DNA of 64,000 nt. Origin: DASQZK01 sp963763215 (GTDB lineage: Bacteria; Bacteroidota; Bacteroidia; Bacteroidales; GCA-2748055). Each line of letters starts with the position of its first letter. Position 1 is the first letter of the stretch. Below the pieces are notes generated by a model. It did no database searches and was not told the origin of the DNA. It was given only the letters and a program-made list of their open reading frames with translations. The DNA lies in the NCBI GenBank assembly GCA_963763215.1, contig CAVXNX010000010.1, forward strand, positions 248,001 through 312,000, given 5' to 3'. Positions 57,906-64,000 of the stretch are shown in pieces. The translations under genes were made by a program, and so were the position numbers.

Positions 57906-59342
57906 ATGGTATTTACTTCTTCAGCTTTCATTGTCTTTGTTGTCCTGGTTTTTTTTCTTTACTGGAAAGTCTTTCAGAAGGACCTGACCCTGCAGAACGG
58001 GCTCATCCTGTTTTCCAGTTACTTCTTCTATGGCTGGTGGGACTGGCGTTTCCTGGGTCTGATCTTTGTCAGTTCGCTTACCGATTACCTGATCGGGCTT
58101 TTCCTCGTGAAAACCCAGTCAAACCGTAAACGCCAATTCCTTCTCGCCATCAGCCTGGCGGTGAACCTGGGTCTGCTGGGATTCTTCAAATATTTCAATT
58201 TCTTCATCGATTCGGCCAATAGCCTTCTGCAGAGTCTCGGTCTGCATTCCGGCATCAGTTCGCTGTATATCATTCTGCCAGTTGGGATCAGTTTTTATAC
58301 CTTTCAGACCCTGAGTTACACCATCGACATTTACCGCCGTCGACTGGAACCGGAAAAGAACATCGTGAATTTCTTCGCCTTCGTGAGTTTCTTCCCCCAG
58401 CTTGTTGCCGGACCTATTGAGAGAGCCGCCAACATGATCCCCCAGTTTTCCAGGCCGAGGGTCTTCGACCTCTCCGAAGCCAAAAACGGAATTCGCCAGA
58501 TCCTCTGGGGATTCTTCAAAAAAATTGTCATCGCAGACACGTGCGGAAGCTATGTCGATCAGGTTTTCGGAAATTACTCCCACCTGCCCGGCAGTACCCT
58601 GCTCCTGGGGGTTGTCCTGTTTACCTTCCAGATCTATGCAGACTTCTCAGCCTATTCGGATATTGCCATCGGGACGGGGCGGCTTTTCGGGTTCAGGCTG
58701 ATGCAAAACTTCAATTATCCAAATTTTTCCCGTGACCCGGGCGAATACTGGCGTCGATGGCATATCTCACTCTCCACCTGGTTCAGGGATTACCTGTTTA
58801 TTCCTCTGGGAGGAAGCCGGACAGGCAAATTCAACCGCATAAAAAATATCATCATCACGTTTACCGTCAGCGGGCTGTGGCACGGCGCCAACTGGACATT
58901 CGTATCATGGGGATTCCTTAACGGGCTTTATTACGTGCCCCTGATCCTTTTCGACAAGGTTACCAAGTACAAAAATGTTATTGCCCACAACCGGAGGCTT
59001 CCCTCACTGAAGGAATTCTCACAAATGGGAGTCACATTTTTCCTGATCACCATGTCGAGGGTCTTTTTCCGTTCTCCCGATATCCGGACGGCTTTCGGCT
59101 ATTTCCGGGGTATGTTCACCTCAACCTTATTTCAACCTGTTCCATTTAAATATACCGGGGTCATCCTTCTTGTCCTGGGCTTCGTCTCCCTGGAATGGAT
59201 TAACCGTGAGAAGGCTCATCCGCTGGAAGGGAAGTTCGAAACAAGGCCATTGGCATTGCGGTGGGCTACCTACTATACACTCATCGGATGTATTTTCATC
59301 TTTTACAGACAGGTCAATTCCTTCATCTATTTTCAGTTCTAA
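57906..59342 (+). CDS. MBOAT-family O-acyltransferase (AlgI/DltB-like)
   Basis: 478 residues with about ten membrane helices. Motifs: LPVGISFYTFQTLSYTIDIY, FFPQLVAGPIERAANMIPQF, FQIYADFSAYSDIAIGTGRL, NFNYPNFSRDPGEYWRRWHI and the catalytic His in SGLWHGANWTFVSWGFLNG. These membrane enzymes move acyl groups, commonly acetyl, to exported polysaccharides. The gene is directly followed (14 bases) by a membrane-anchored SGNH-like partner, the usual arrangement of AlgI with AlgJ/AlgX-type proteins. The frame is intact. Confidence 0.93.
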   Translation: MVFTSSAFIVFVVLVFFLYWKVFQKDLTLQNGLILFSSYFFYGWWDWRFLGLIFVSSLTDYLIGLFLVKTQSNRKRQFLLAISLAVNLGLLGFFKYFNFFIDSANSLLQSLGLHSGISSLYIILPVGISFYTFQTLSYTIDIYRRRLEPEKNIVNFFAFVSFFPQLVAGPIERAANMIPQFSRPRVFDLSEAKNGIRQILWGFFKKIVIADTCGSYVDQVFGNYSHLPGSTLLLGVVLFTFQIYADFSAYSDIAIGTGRLFGFRLMQNFNYPNFSRDPGEYWRRWHISLSTWFRDYLFIPLGGSRTGKFNRIKNIIITFTVSGLWHGANWTFVSWGFLNGLYYVPLILFDKVTKYKNVIAHNRRLPSLKEFSQMGVTFFLITMSRVFFRSPDIRTAFGYFRGMFTSTLFQPVPFKYTGVILLVLGFVSLEWINREKAHPLEGKFETRPLALRWATYYTLIGCIFIFYRQVNSFIYFQF

Positions 59343-59356
59343 AATTGTTTTCCGAA

Positions 59357-60391
59357 ATGAAACGCTTTGTTTCCAGAAGCATAACCTTCACCCTCATTCC
59401 TGTCCTGGCACTGGAAGTGTTCTTCCGGATCAATCCCTACATCGAAAATTGCTACCAGGAGCGCATCAATCCGTTCTGGAAGGTGGATGATAAATTACCG
59501 GTCAGGTACGTTTTCATCGGCACTTCAAGGGTGGCTGCGGCAATCCTGGAAGATCAGCTTAAAACCGATGATACCAGTGGCTATTATGTTAATGCCGGAA
59601 GAGGATATACCACGGGGGCGATCCAGTACCTCGGGCTGAGATATCTTGCCGAGGAGAAGCACGCCAGGCTGAACGGTGCAACGATCCTGGTCGAATCGCC
59701 CATGGGAAACTGCCTGTATCCCGACCGGTGGGAAAACTCATTGTGGATTAATGGTAGCTCTCCCCAGCTTATCATTCCCTTCCTGAAATTCAGAGATCTT
59801 CGCGATCTGTGGAGATTTTCATCCAATACCTTCGCGGAAAAGCTGAATGTCTCTCTTCTCTATTCTTTGCGGTGCTACAGGTATACCGCTTTCATCCATG
59901 AAATCCTGTCGAGAAACGCGTTTCGTGATCTCCTGGTCAAAACCCGGTTGATAAAAGCAGCCCCCGAAACAATCGTCATTGCGGGCAAGGGAGGAATTAA
60001 AACCGATACTGCTTCAATCCACCAAAACAAAAACCTGATCACCGAATACTACGCCGATTTTAAAGAATCGATGCAGGTGATGGATGAAGGTGACTTTTCG
60101 TTATCAATCTTCAACGACATGGCCAGGTTATCAGCCAGATACGAGGCGAGGCTCGGCGTCTTCAGCATCCCGCTGACTTCGGTTCAAAAATCGGCCTACG
60201 AATGCGGGGTGGCACAGGAAAATGCGAATGAATTCAAAGCCTGGCTGGATTCGAAAAACATCATGTTCCTGGACCTGGAAATGAAAACTTCCGATTCAGA
60301 CTTTCCGGACCTTTGGCATCTGTCATCCTTCAAGGCACTGGAATTCACGAAAGTTCTTGAAGATTCCCTGAACAGGGTTACCCATATCTGA
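59357..60391 (+). CDS. Membrane-anchored SGNH-like partner of the MBOAT protein
   Basis: 344 residues. The N-terminus MKRFVSRSITFTLIPVLALE is a single membrane anchor; the rest is extracytoplasmic. YVFIGTSRVAAAILEDQL resembles the first SGNH block (Gly-x-Ser with Thr inserted), and a late Asp-x-Trp-His in PDLWHLSSFKALEFTKVL matches the Asp-His pair of block V. Proteins in this position take the acyl group from the MBOAT enzyme and place it on the polysaccharide. The family name is not certain, because block I is unusual. The downstream gene is on the opposite strand. Confidence 0.65.
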   Translation: MKRFVSRSITFTLIPVLALEVFFRINPYIENCYQERINPFWKVDDKLPVRYVFIGTSRVAAAILEDQLKTDDTSGYYVNAGRGYTTGAIQYLGLRYLAEEKHARLNGATILVESPMGNCLYPDRWENSLWINGSSPQLIIPFLKFRDLRDLWRFSSNTFAEKLNVSLLYSLRCYRYTAFIHEILSRNAFRDLLVKTRLIKAAPETIVIAGKGGIKTDTASIHQNKNLITEYYADFKESMQVMDEGDFSLSIFNDMARLSARYEARLGVFSIPLTSVQKSAYECGVAQENANEFKAWLDSKNIMFLDLEMKTSDSDFPDLWHLSSFKALEFTKVLEDSLNRVTHI

Positions 60392-60400
60392 TCCATCCGG

Positions 60401-60866
60401 TTAAAACGGCCCGGCGAGCGATAATTTAAAGGCGAAATTGTCTTTCGGACTGGAGAAGGCATACGGACCGTACCGGTAACTGACGCCCAATCCGATCTTG
60501 AGAATTTTCAGGTTCACGAGTTTCCGGACCATCAGTCCGGATTCAATGTATCCTTTCTCCATAGTTTTAACCTGTGAAGGTTGATCCCCGAACGGAGTGT
60601 TTTCCAGTTTACCGAACCCGGCGTTGGTGATCAGCAGTATCTCCGGCTGAAAATGCGGTGTGCGGATAATCAACTTTCCGAAATGGTGAGTGCAAAACAG
60701 GTAAACATACCGGTCAGAAAGGAACTCATTCATCCGCATTGTTCCAAAACCAGGTCAGTCGGTGTTTTGGATGAGGTCAGGGTCATACCGGTGCAGGGAT
60801 ATGGAGCGGAACAGGATTCCCGGCATCGTTGGCCGCTGCCGGGAAATGGCAGACTGTTACCGTTCC
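60401..60866 (-). pseudogene. C-terminal fragment of a DUF5686-family outer-membrane protein
   Basis: About 112 intact codons read MRMNEFLSDRYVYLFCTHHF, FQPEILLITNAGFGKLENTP, TMEKGYIESGLMVRKLVN and GVSYRYGPYAFSSPKDNFAF, ending SLAGPF. This is the terminal barrel region of the large DUF5686/carboxypeptidase-regulatory-like family, normally about 800 residues. Upstream, shifted frames give NSLPFPAAANDAGNPVPL up to about 60866, where the DUF4252 gene begins (60880). The remaining 80% of the gene is missing, so it is a truncated remnant. Confidence 0.65.
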
Positions 60867-60879
60867 GCAGATAAGGAAG

Positions 60880-61407
60880 TCAATTCTTGTCGATGGAATT
60901 CAGCTTATCCATGCCCTCGATATGCATCACGTTGGAGAGGTTGGAAATGGTTTTCAGGTCGATGTCACCCTGGATGCTGATCGCGACATTGTCGTCGCTC
61001 CCGCCAACGATAAGAAGCAACTCATCGATTTTGCCCCCTTTGCGTTGAACGAGAAACCGGACATTGCTTCCTTCATCCTTCACCACCATCAATTCTTCGT
61101 ACTTGAAATTTTTCGTTGCATTCATCACTTCGTTGTAGAGGTTGAATCCCGAAGGTACCTTGGAAGGATCTTCCACCGCCAGGATCCGGATACCCGTGAG
61201 CCGGCGGATCGTCTGCTGCATCTCATCTTTGTCCTTTGGAGCCGTATCCATACTGGCAAACATATCGAACATCGCCTTGGAAATGTAAACGGTCGTAAAC
61301 CCGTCGGCACCCGAATACTTATCAAAAAGCTTGTCGAGGGCCGAATTCTGTGCCTGCATTAAAACAGCTTGCAGCACAAGTGCGAATAGAATCAGAAGCT
61401 TTTTCAT
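60880..61407 (-). CDS. DUF4252 secreted protein 2
   Basis: 175 residues with a signal peptide (to LMQAQ). The DUF4252 body shows LDKLFDKYSGADGFTTVYIS, GIRILAVEDPS, FLVQRKGGKIDELLLIVGG and a final MHIEGMDKLNSIDKN. The family is periplasmic or outer-membrane associated in Bacteroidetes, often encoded by ECF sigma operons; its function is unknown. It ends the operon that starts at 63103 and is 38 bases from the anti-sigma gene. It is a paralogue of the DUF4252 protein at 62594-63103. Confidence 0.87.
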   Translation of the reverse strand: MKKLLILFALVLQAVLMQAQNSALDKLFDKYSGADGFTTVYISKAMFDMFASMDTAPKDKDEMQQTIRRLTGIRILAVEDPSKVPSGFNLYNEVMNATKNFKYEELMVVKDEGSNVRFLVQRKGGKIDELLLIVGGSDDNVAISIQGDIDLKTISNLSNVMHIEGMDKLNSIDKN

Positions 61408-61445
61408 GGTCTGTTATTTATATCGTTTCTGTGAAATGAGAGGCA

Positions 61446-62021
61446 TCAGTTTTTTTCTTTAGGTTCGTTGTCAAGCTGGTTCAGCAGTTTCAGCCTGGAC
61501 AGACCTTTGTCGAAGGTCCGGAGACTTTTCAGCTGTTCCGCCGGCTCATTCAGTTTTGACAGGCTGCTGAGTTGGCTGGTGCCCTTGTTGAACTGACCGG
61601 AGACATAAAGAAGAACGCGTTGCGTTTCCTGGTAAGCCAGGGCGGGGTTACCGCTGAAGGTGCCGGCCAGGGCAGCATCGTTGCGGTTGGGACGGGTATG
61701 GACGTAACCGAAATAGCCCCCAAGCACGATGGCAACAGAGGCCGCCAATGCGGCGATCCTGTAAAGCCTGCGGCGAGAGGGGAGGTTTCGCACCGGCCGG
61801 ATGGTCTCCAACTCCAGCTCATCGATCATCCCTTCGAGCTCTCCTTCCTCGAGATCCTCTCCCGGAGCGCCATACAACCCGAAAAGCGCCCGTTCGGCTT
61901 CATTCCCGGGAGCCGTACCGCCCCCGGAGGTAAAATAGTCCCGCAGGGCTTTTTCCTCTTCGAGCGACGTTTCGCCCCGGTAGTACTTATCCAGCAGAAT
62001 GTCTGCTTCTTTCCTGTCCAT
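61446..62021 (-). CDS. Probable anti-sigma factor with one membrane helix
   Basis: 191 residues. The N-terminal, cytosolic part (DRKEADILLDKYYRGETSLE, EEKALRDYFTSGGG) resembles the small zinc-free anti-sigma N-domains of Bacteroidetes. A single transmembrane helix follows (about 85-106: YRIAALAASVAIVLGGYFGY), with a short extracytoplasmic tail. It overlaps the 3' end of the sigma factor gene by 35 bases, so the two are coupled. It most likely binds and silences that sigma factor; no biochemical signature proves this. Confidence 0.75.
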   Translation of the reverse strand: MDRKEADILLDKYYRGETSLEEEKALRDYFTSGGGTAPGNEAERALFGLYGAPGEDLEEGELEGMIDELELETIRPVRNLPSRRRLYRIAALAASVAIVLGGYFGYVHTRPNRNDAALAGTFSGNPALAYQETQRVLLYVSGQFNKGTSQLSSLSKLNEPAEQLKSLRTFDKGLSRLKLLNQLDNEPKEKN

Positions 62022-62523
62022 ATCCGTTAAGTTTTATCAGGTTTTCTCTGATTTTCGACCTGGCCCGGGAGAGATTCACCCGGATCGTGTTCACCGACAT
62101 GCCGGTGATCCCGGCAATTTCAGCGAACTCATACCCTTGAACATCCCTGAGCTGCAGGATGATGCGTTGCTGTTCGGGAAGCATTCCCATGAGTTTCATC
62201 AGACACCTGACACTGTCGGAATTCTCCAGCTCCTGGTGCGGCCCCGAAGTGTCTTCCCGCATATCGTACCTGCCCTGGTAGCCTTCCACAAGGATGGGCT
62301 TCTTGGCTTTCATCCGGTCGAGACACCAGTTCCTGGTCAGCCTCATCGCAAAAGCTTCCAAATTTTGGATTTCAGCCAGCTCATCCTTCATTTTCCAGAG
62401 TTTCAGGTACGTTTCCTGAACGGCATCCTTCGCTTCGTTTTCATCTTTGAGAAGCATCCGGGCAAAATGAAACAGTTTGTTCCCCACAGGAATGACCATA
62501 TGTTTGAATTCATCGGTTGTCAT
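61987..62523 (-). CDS. ECF-type RNA polymerase sigma factor
   Basis: 178 residues. Region 2 shows ARMLLKDENEAKDAVQETYL and KLWKMKDELAEIQNLEAFAM, with RLTRNWCLDRMKAKKP following; region 4 shows LMGMLPEQQRIILQLRDVQG, YEFAEIAGITGMSVNTIRVN and LSRARSKIRENLIKL. It directs RNA polymerase to a regulon that probably includes its own operon. It lies between two DUF4252 genes and overlaps the anti-sigma gene. The frame is intact. Confidence 0.93.
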   Translation of the reverse strand: MTTDEFKHMVIPVGNKLFHFARMLLKDENEAKDAVQETYLKLWKMKDELAEIQNLEAFAMRLTRNWCLDRMKAKKPILVEGYQGRYDMREDTSGPHQELENSDSVRCLMKLMGMLPEQQRIILQLRDVQGYEFAEIAGITGMSVNTIRVNLSRARSKIRENLIKLNGYGQERSRHSAG

Positions 62524-62593
62524 GTTTCACTTCTACCCGGTTACAATTCAATAAAAGTAACGAATTTCAGATGATTTCCGGCATCGGGGGCCG

Positions 62594-63103
62594 TCAATGG
62601 GCAGCCATTTTCAGGTTTTCCATGCCGTCGATATGCATCGAACCGGCGATACCAGCCAGATCCTTCATCGTAAAATGACCCTTCACATGCATCAGAACAT
62701 CTTCGTCCCCGCTCACGATCATCAACAACTCGGAGATCGCCCCGTTATCTTCCTTCATCAGGAAATTTACATCCTGCGAGGCTTCCTTTACCGTCAACAG
62801 GTCCTTGTATAACGACTTGTCGAGCTTATCGTACACCAGCTGGTGAAAGCCCGGAAAGTTTTCGCCGCTCTTGCCTTCATGGACCAGGATCTTAAACTCG
62901 CTGACCGAGCCGGCCAGTTTGGCTGCATCCTTGTTCCCGGTGTCCATGCCGGAGAGATGCTGAAAGAGATCGCCGTTGATGTTCACCACGGTAAAGCCTT
63001 CCTGGTTGGCATAACGGTCAAAGATTTCATTGACTGGATCTGTCTGGGCGCTTGCCACCAGCATACATGCCATGGCTGCAAAACTGAGTAATAGCTTTTT
63101 CAT
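62594..63103 (-). CDS. DUF4252 secreted protein 1
   Basis: 169 residues with a signal peptide (MKKLLLSFAAMACMLVASAQ). Body: VNEIFDRYANQEGFTVVNIN, GNKDAAKLAGSVSEFKILVH, LLTVKEASQDVNFLMKEDNG and MHIDGMENLKMAAH at the end. It is the first gene of the ECF operon, 70 bases before the sigma gene, and shares layout with the second DUF4252 protein at the other end, pointing to an old duplication around the regulators. Confidence 0.87.
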   Translation of the reverse strand: MKKLLLSFAAMACMLVASAQTDPVNEIFDRYANQEGFTVVNINGDLFQHLSGMDTGNKDAAKLAGSVSEFKILVHEGKSGENFPGFHQLVYDKLDKSLYKDLLTVKEASQDVNFLMKEDNGAISELLMIVSGDEDVLMHVKGHFTMKDLAGIAGSMHIDGMENLKMAAH

Positions 63104-63158
63104 GAGTGTTGTTTTTTTGTTTATCGAATCCCGCGCTGATTAACGGGCCTCACTTCTC

Positions 63159-63184
63159 AGACGAACAACCTTGAAAAAGATTAC
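63159..63184 (-). promoter_or_regulatory. Candidate ECF-type promoter of the DUF4252-sigma operon
   Basis: On the minus strand GTAATC (63184-63179) and CGTCT (63163-63159) are separated by 15 bases, about 56 bases before the first gene of the operon. A GTAA(C) -35 element with a CGTC -10 element is the pattern of many Bacteroidetes ECF-dependent promoters. This would give self-activation of the sigma factor. Confidence 0.5.
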
Positions 63185-63299
63185 ACCCCCTGCCGGCTTT
63201 TTTCATCTCCCCGTTAAATTGGCATCTTTCTTCCCTTCTTACTCCCGTAGACTGCCTCTCCGGATTCCTGCTGATCTGTGAGAAAATATTCCCGCCTTC

Positions 63300-63315
63300 A
63301 CTTGTACATACAAGT
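63300..63315. promoter_or_regulatory. Palindromic operator candidate of the GntR regulator
   Basis: ACTTGTACATACAAGT is a perfect inverted repeat with 7-base arms and a CA centre. It covers the TTG of the -33 element of the promoter behind it and lies 33 bases before the GntR start. The shape resembles operators of arabinose-type GntR regulators (AraR, core TTGTAC-GTACAA). Autorepression is the simplest reading. Confidence 0.65.
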
Positions 63316-63332
63316 TAATTTTGCTATTTTTG
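63316..63332 (+). promoter_or_regulatory. Promoter of the GntR gene
   Basis: Two overlapping matches to TAnnTTTG occur: TAATTTTG (63316-63323) and TATTTTTG (63325-63332). The second has a TTG at 63302-63304, 20 bases upstream, a good -33/-7 spacing for Bacteroidetes. Confidence 0.6.
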
Positions 63333-63347
63333 AACAAAAGTCAACAC

Positions 63348-64000
63348 ATGGAAATCCACCAGTATAAAGTACTGCAGAACGACATCAAGCGGGACATCCT
63401 GACCGGTCTTTTCCGGGAAGGTGATCTGATACCCTCGGAGAATGATCTGTGCAACAGGTACAATGTAACCCGCTCCACGGTCAGGAAAGCTCTTGACGGG
63501 TTGGTGAACGAGGGATATATCATGAAGAAGCAAGGCAAAGGCAGCATTGTCCACATTAAACGCAATGCCCTGGGTCTCCTGTCGTTCAAGGGTTTTTCCG
63601 ATGTACTGGGTGAGACAAAGTATAAGATCCACACCACGATGATCCAGGATCCGATCCTGATCCGCTGGCCTGCCAATTTCTTCTATCCCCTTTCTGACGA
63701 AGAAAAAGAAGCCGGGACGATCTTTCTGAACAGGATCCGTTTTGTCGGCGAAACACCGGTGATGATCGAACATACCTACCTCCCGAACACGCATCTCGAA
63801 GGATTTCTTGATCAGCCCCTGGTCAATGAATCACTTTTTGCCACGCTGCGTTCGAGATACCAGGTGGAAGTGAACAATGTATTTCAGGACATCAGGGCCA
63901 TTTCCGCCGAGCCGGAAATGGCGTCAATGCTGGGAACTTATCCCTCTGCCCCGCTTTTACATATTTACAGGCGCTATGCGACCAGCCGGGATACCCTGAT
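63348..64000 (+). CDS. GntR-family (HutC/UTRA) transcriptional regulator, partial
   Basis: The first 217 codons are in the window; the gene continues beyond 64000. The N-terminal winged helix shows IKRDILTGLFREGDLIPSEN, DLCNRYNVTRSTVRKALDGL and VNEGYIMKKQGKGSIV. The UTRA effector domain starts near residue 75 (SFKGFSDVLGE, IFLNRIRFVGETPVMIEHTY, ISAEPEMASMLGTYPSAPLL, HIYRRYATSRDTLI). It would repress genes for uptake or breakdown of a sugar or related compound; the target is unknown because the downstream DNA is missing. The start ATG at 63348 is the first in frame after the operator. Confidence 0.9.
   Translation, partial: MEIHQYKVLQNDIKRDILTGLFREGDLIPSENDLCNRYNVTRSTVRKALDGLVNEGYIMKKQGKGSIVHIKRNALGLLSFKGFSDVLGETKYKIHTTMIQDPILIRWPANFFYPLSDEEKEAGTIFLNRIRFVGETPVMIEHTYLPNTHLEGFLDQPLVNESLFATLRSRYQVEVNNVFQDIRAISAEPEMASMLGTYPSAPLLHIYRRYATSRDTL

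Overview
The window looks like a chromosomal contig from an uncultured member of the Bacteroidota, probably Bacteroidales-like, with about 50% GC. The evidence is family content rather than a marker gene: a TonB-dependent receptor with an N-terminal carboxypeptidase-regulatory domain, GSCFA, GIN (DUF2807), DUF4252 and DUF5686 proteins, an ECF sigma/anti-sigma pair, many glycoside hydrolases, and promoters of the Bacteroidetes type TAnnTTTG. Many conserved genes (gapA, aceF, lpdA, sufB, mutM, queG, araA, araB) read as one protein only if one or more single-base indels are allowed. They are concentrated in 1-16.5 kb and 21.7-32.2 kb. I treat them as probable sequencing or assembly indels and give whole-gene coordinates.

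Layout. 1-5.8 kb: a probable amino-sugar or glycoside catabolic cluster (ROK kinase, FHS-type permease, galactosamine/glucosamine-6-phosphate isomerase, Gfo/Idh/MocA oxidoreductase, DUF1080 hydrolase) divergent from a DeoR regulator, with TTTCG-repeat operator candidates between them. 5.9-7.7 kb: a lipid A deacylase-like outer-membrane protein and a GIN-domain lipoprotein. 7.7-11.1 kb: DNA repair (Fpg/MutM glycosylase and a LigD whose polymerase part is separated by an in-frame stop). 11.4-12.4 kb: gapA. 12.5-13.5 kb: a non-coding zone with three unrelated repeat types. 13.6-19.1 kb: pyruvate dehydrogenase operon aceE-aceF-lpdA. 19.4-20.7 kb: a methyltransferase and a DoxX-like membrane protein. 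21.7-28.4 kb: SUF iron-sulfur assembly operon sufBCDSE plus a DUF59 gene, followed by queG, itself an Fe-S enzyme. 28.6-32.2 kb: yjbQ-araA-araB. 32.4-37.7 kb: a lipase-like hydrolase, a GSCFA protein and a multi-PAS histidine kinase with a degenerate receiver.

37.9-57.5 kb is a glycan-utilisation region. It has a TonB receptor without SusD, a GH140-like protein, two unequal uroporphyrinogen-decarboxylase-superfamily methyltransferases, a clan GH-A lipoprotein, a secreted sugar isomerase-like protein, a GH9 cellulase, an acetate transporter, an esterase fused to a beta-propeller, an AAC(3)-fold acetyltransferase, a DUF4434 protein and a GH106 rhamnosidase-like enzyme. A plausible reading is breakdown of a decorated (acetylated, possibly methylated) plant or algal polysaccharide, with acetate and pentoses passing to the transporter and araAB. 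This is inference. 57.9-60.4 kb carries a two-gene MBOAT/SGNH polysaccharide O-acylation module. 60.9-63.1 kb holds an ECF sigma/anti-sigma pair bracketed by two DUF4252 genes. The window ends inside a GntR/UTRA regulator with a palindromic operator over its promoter.

The best candidates for undescribed biology are the paired URO-D-family proteins inside the glycan locus, the DUF1080/oxidoreductase/amino-sugar cluster, and the repeat zone at 12.5-13.5 kb. No tRNA, rRNA, CRISPR array, insertion sequence or phage gene was recognised.
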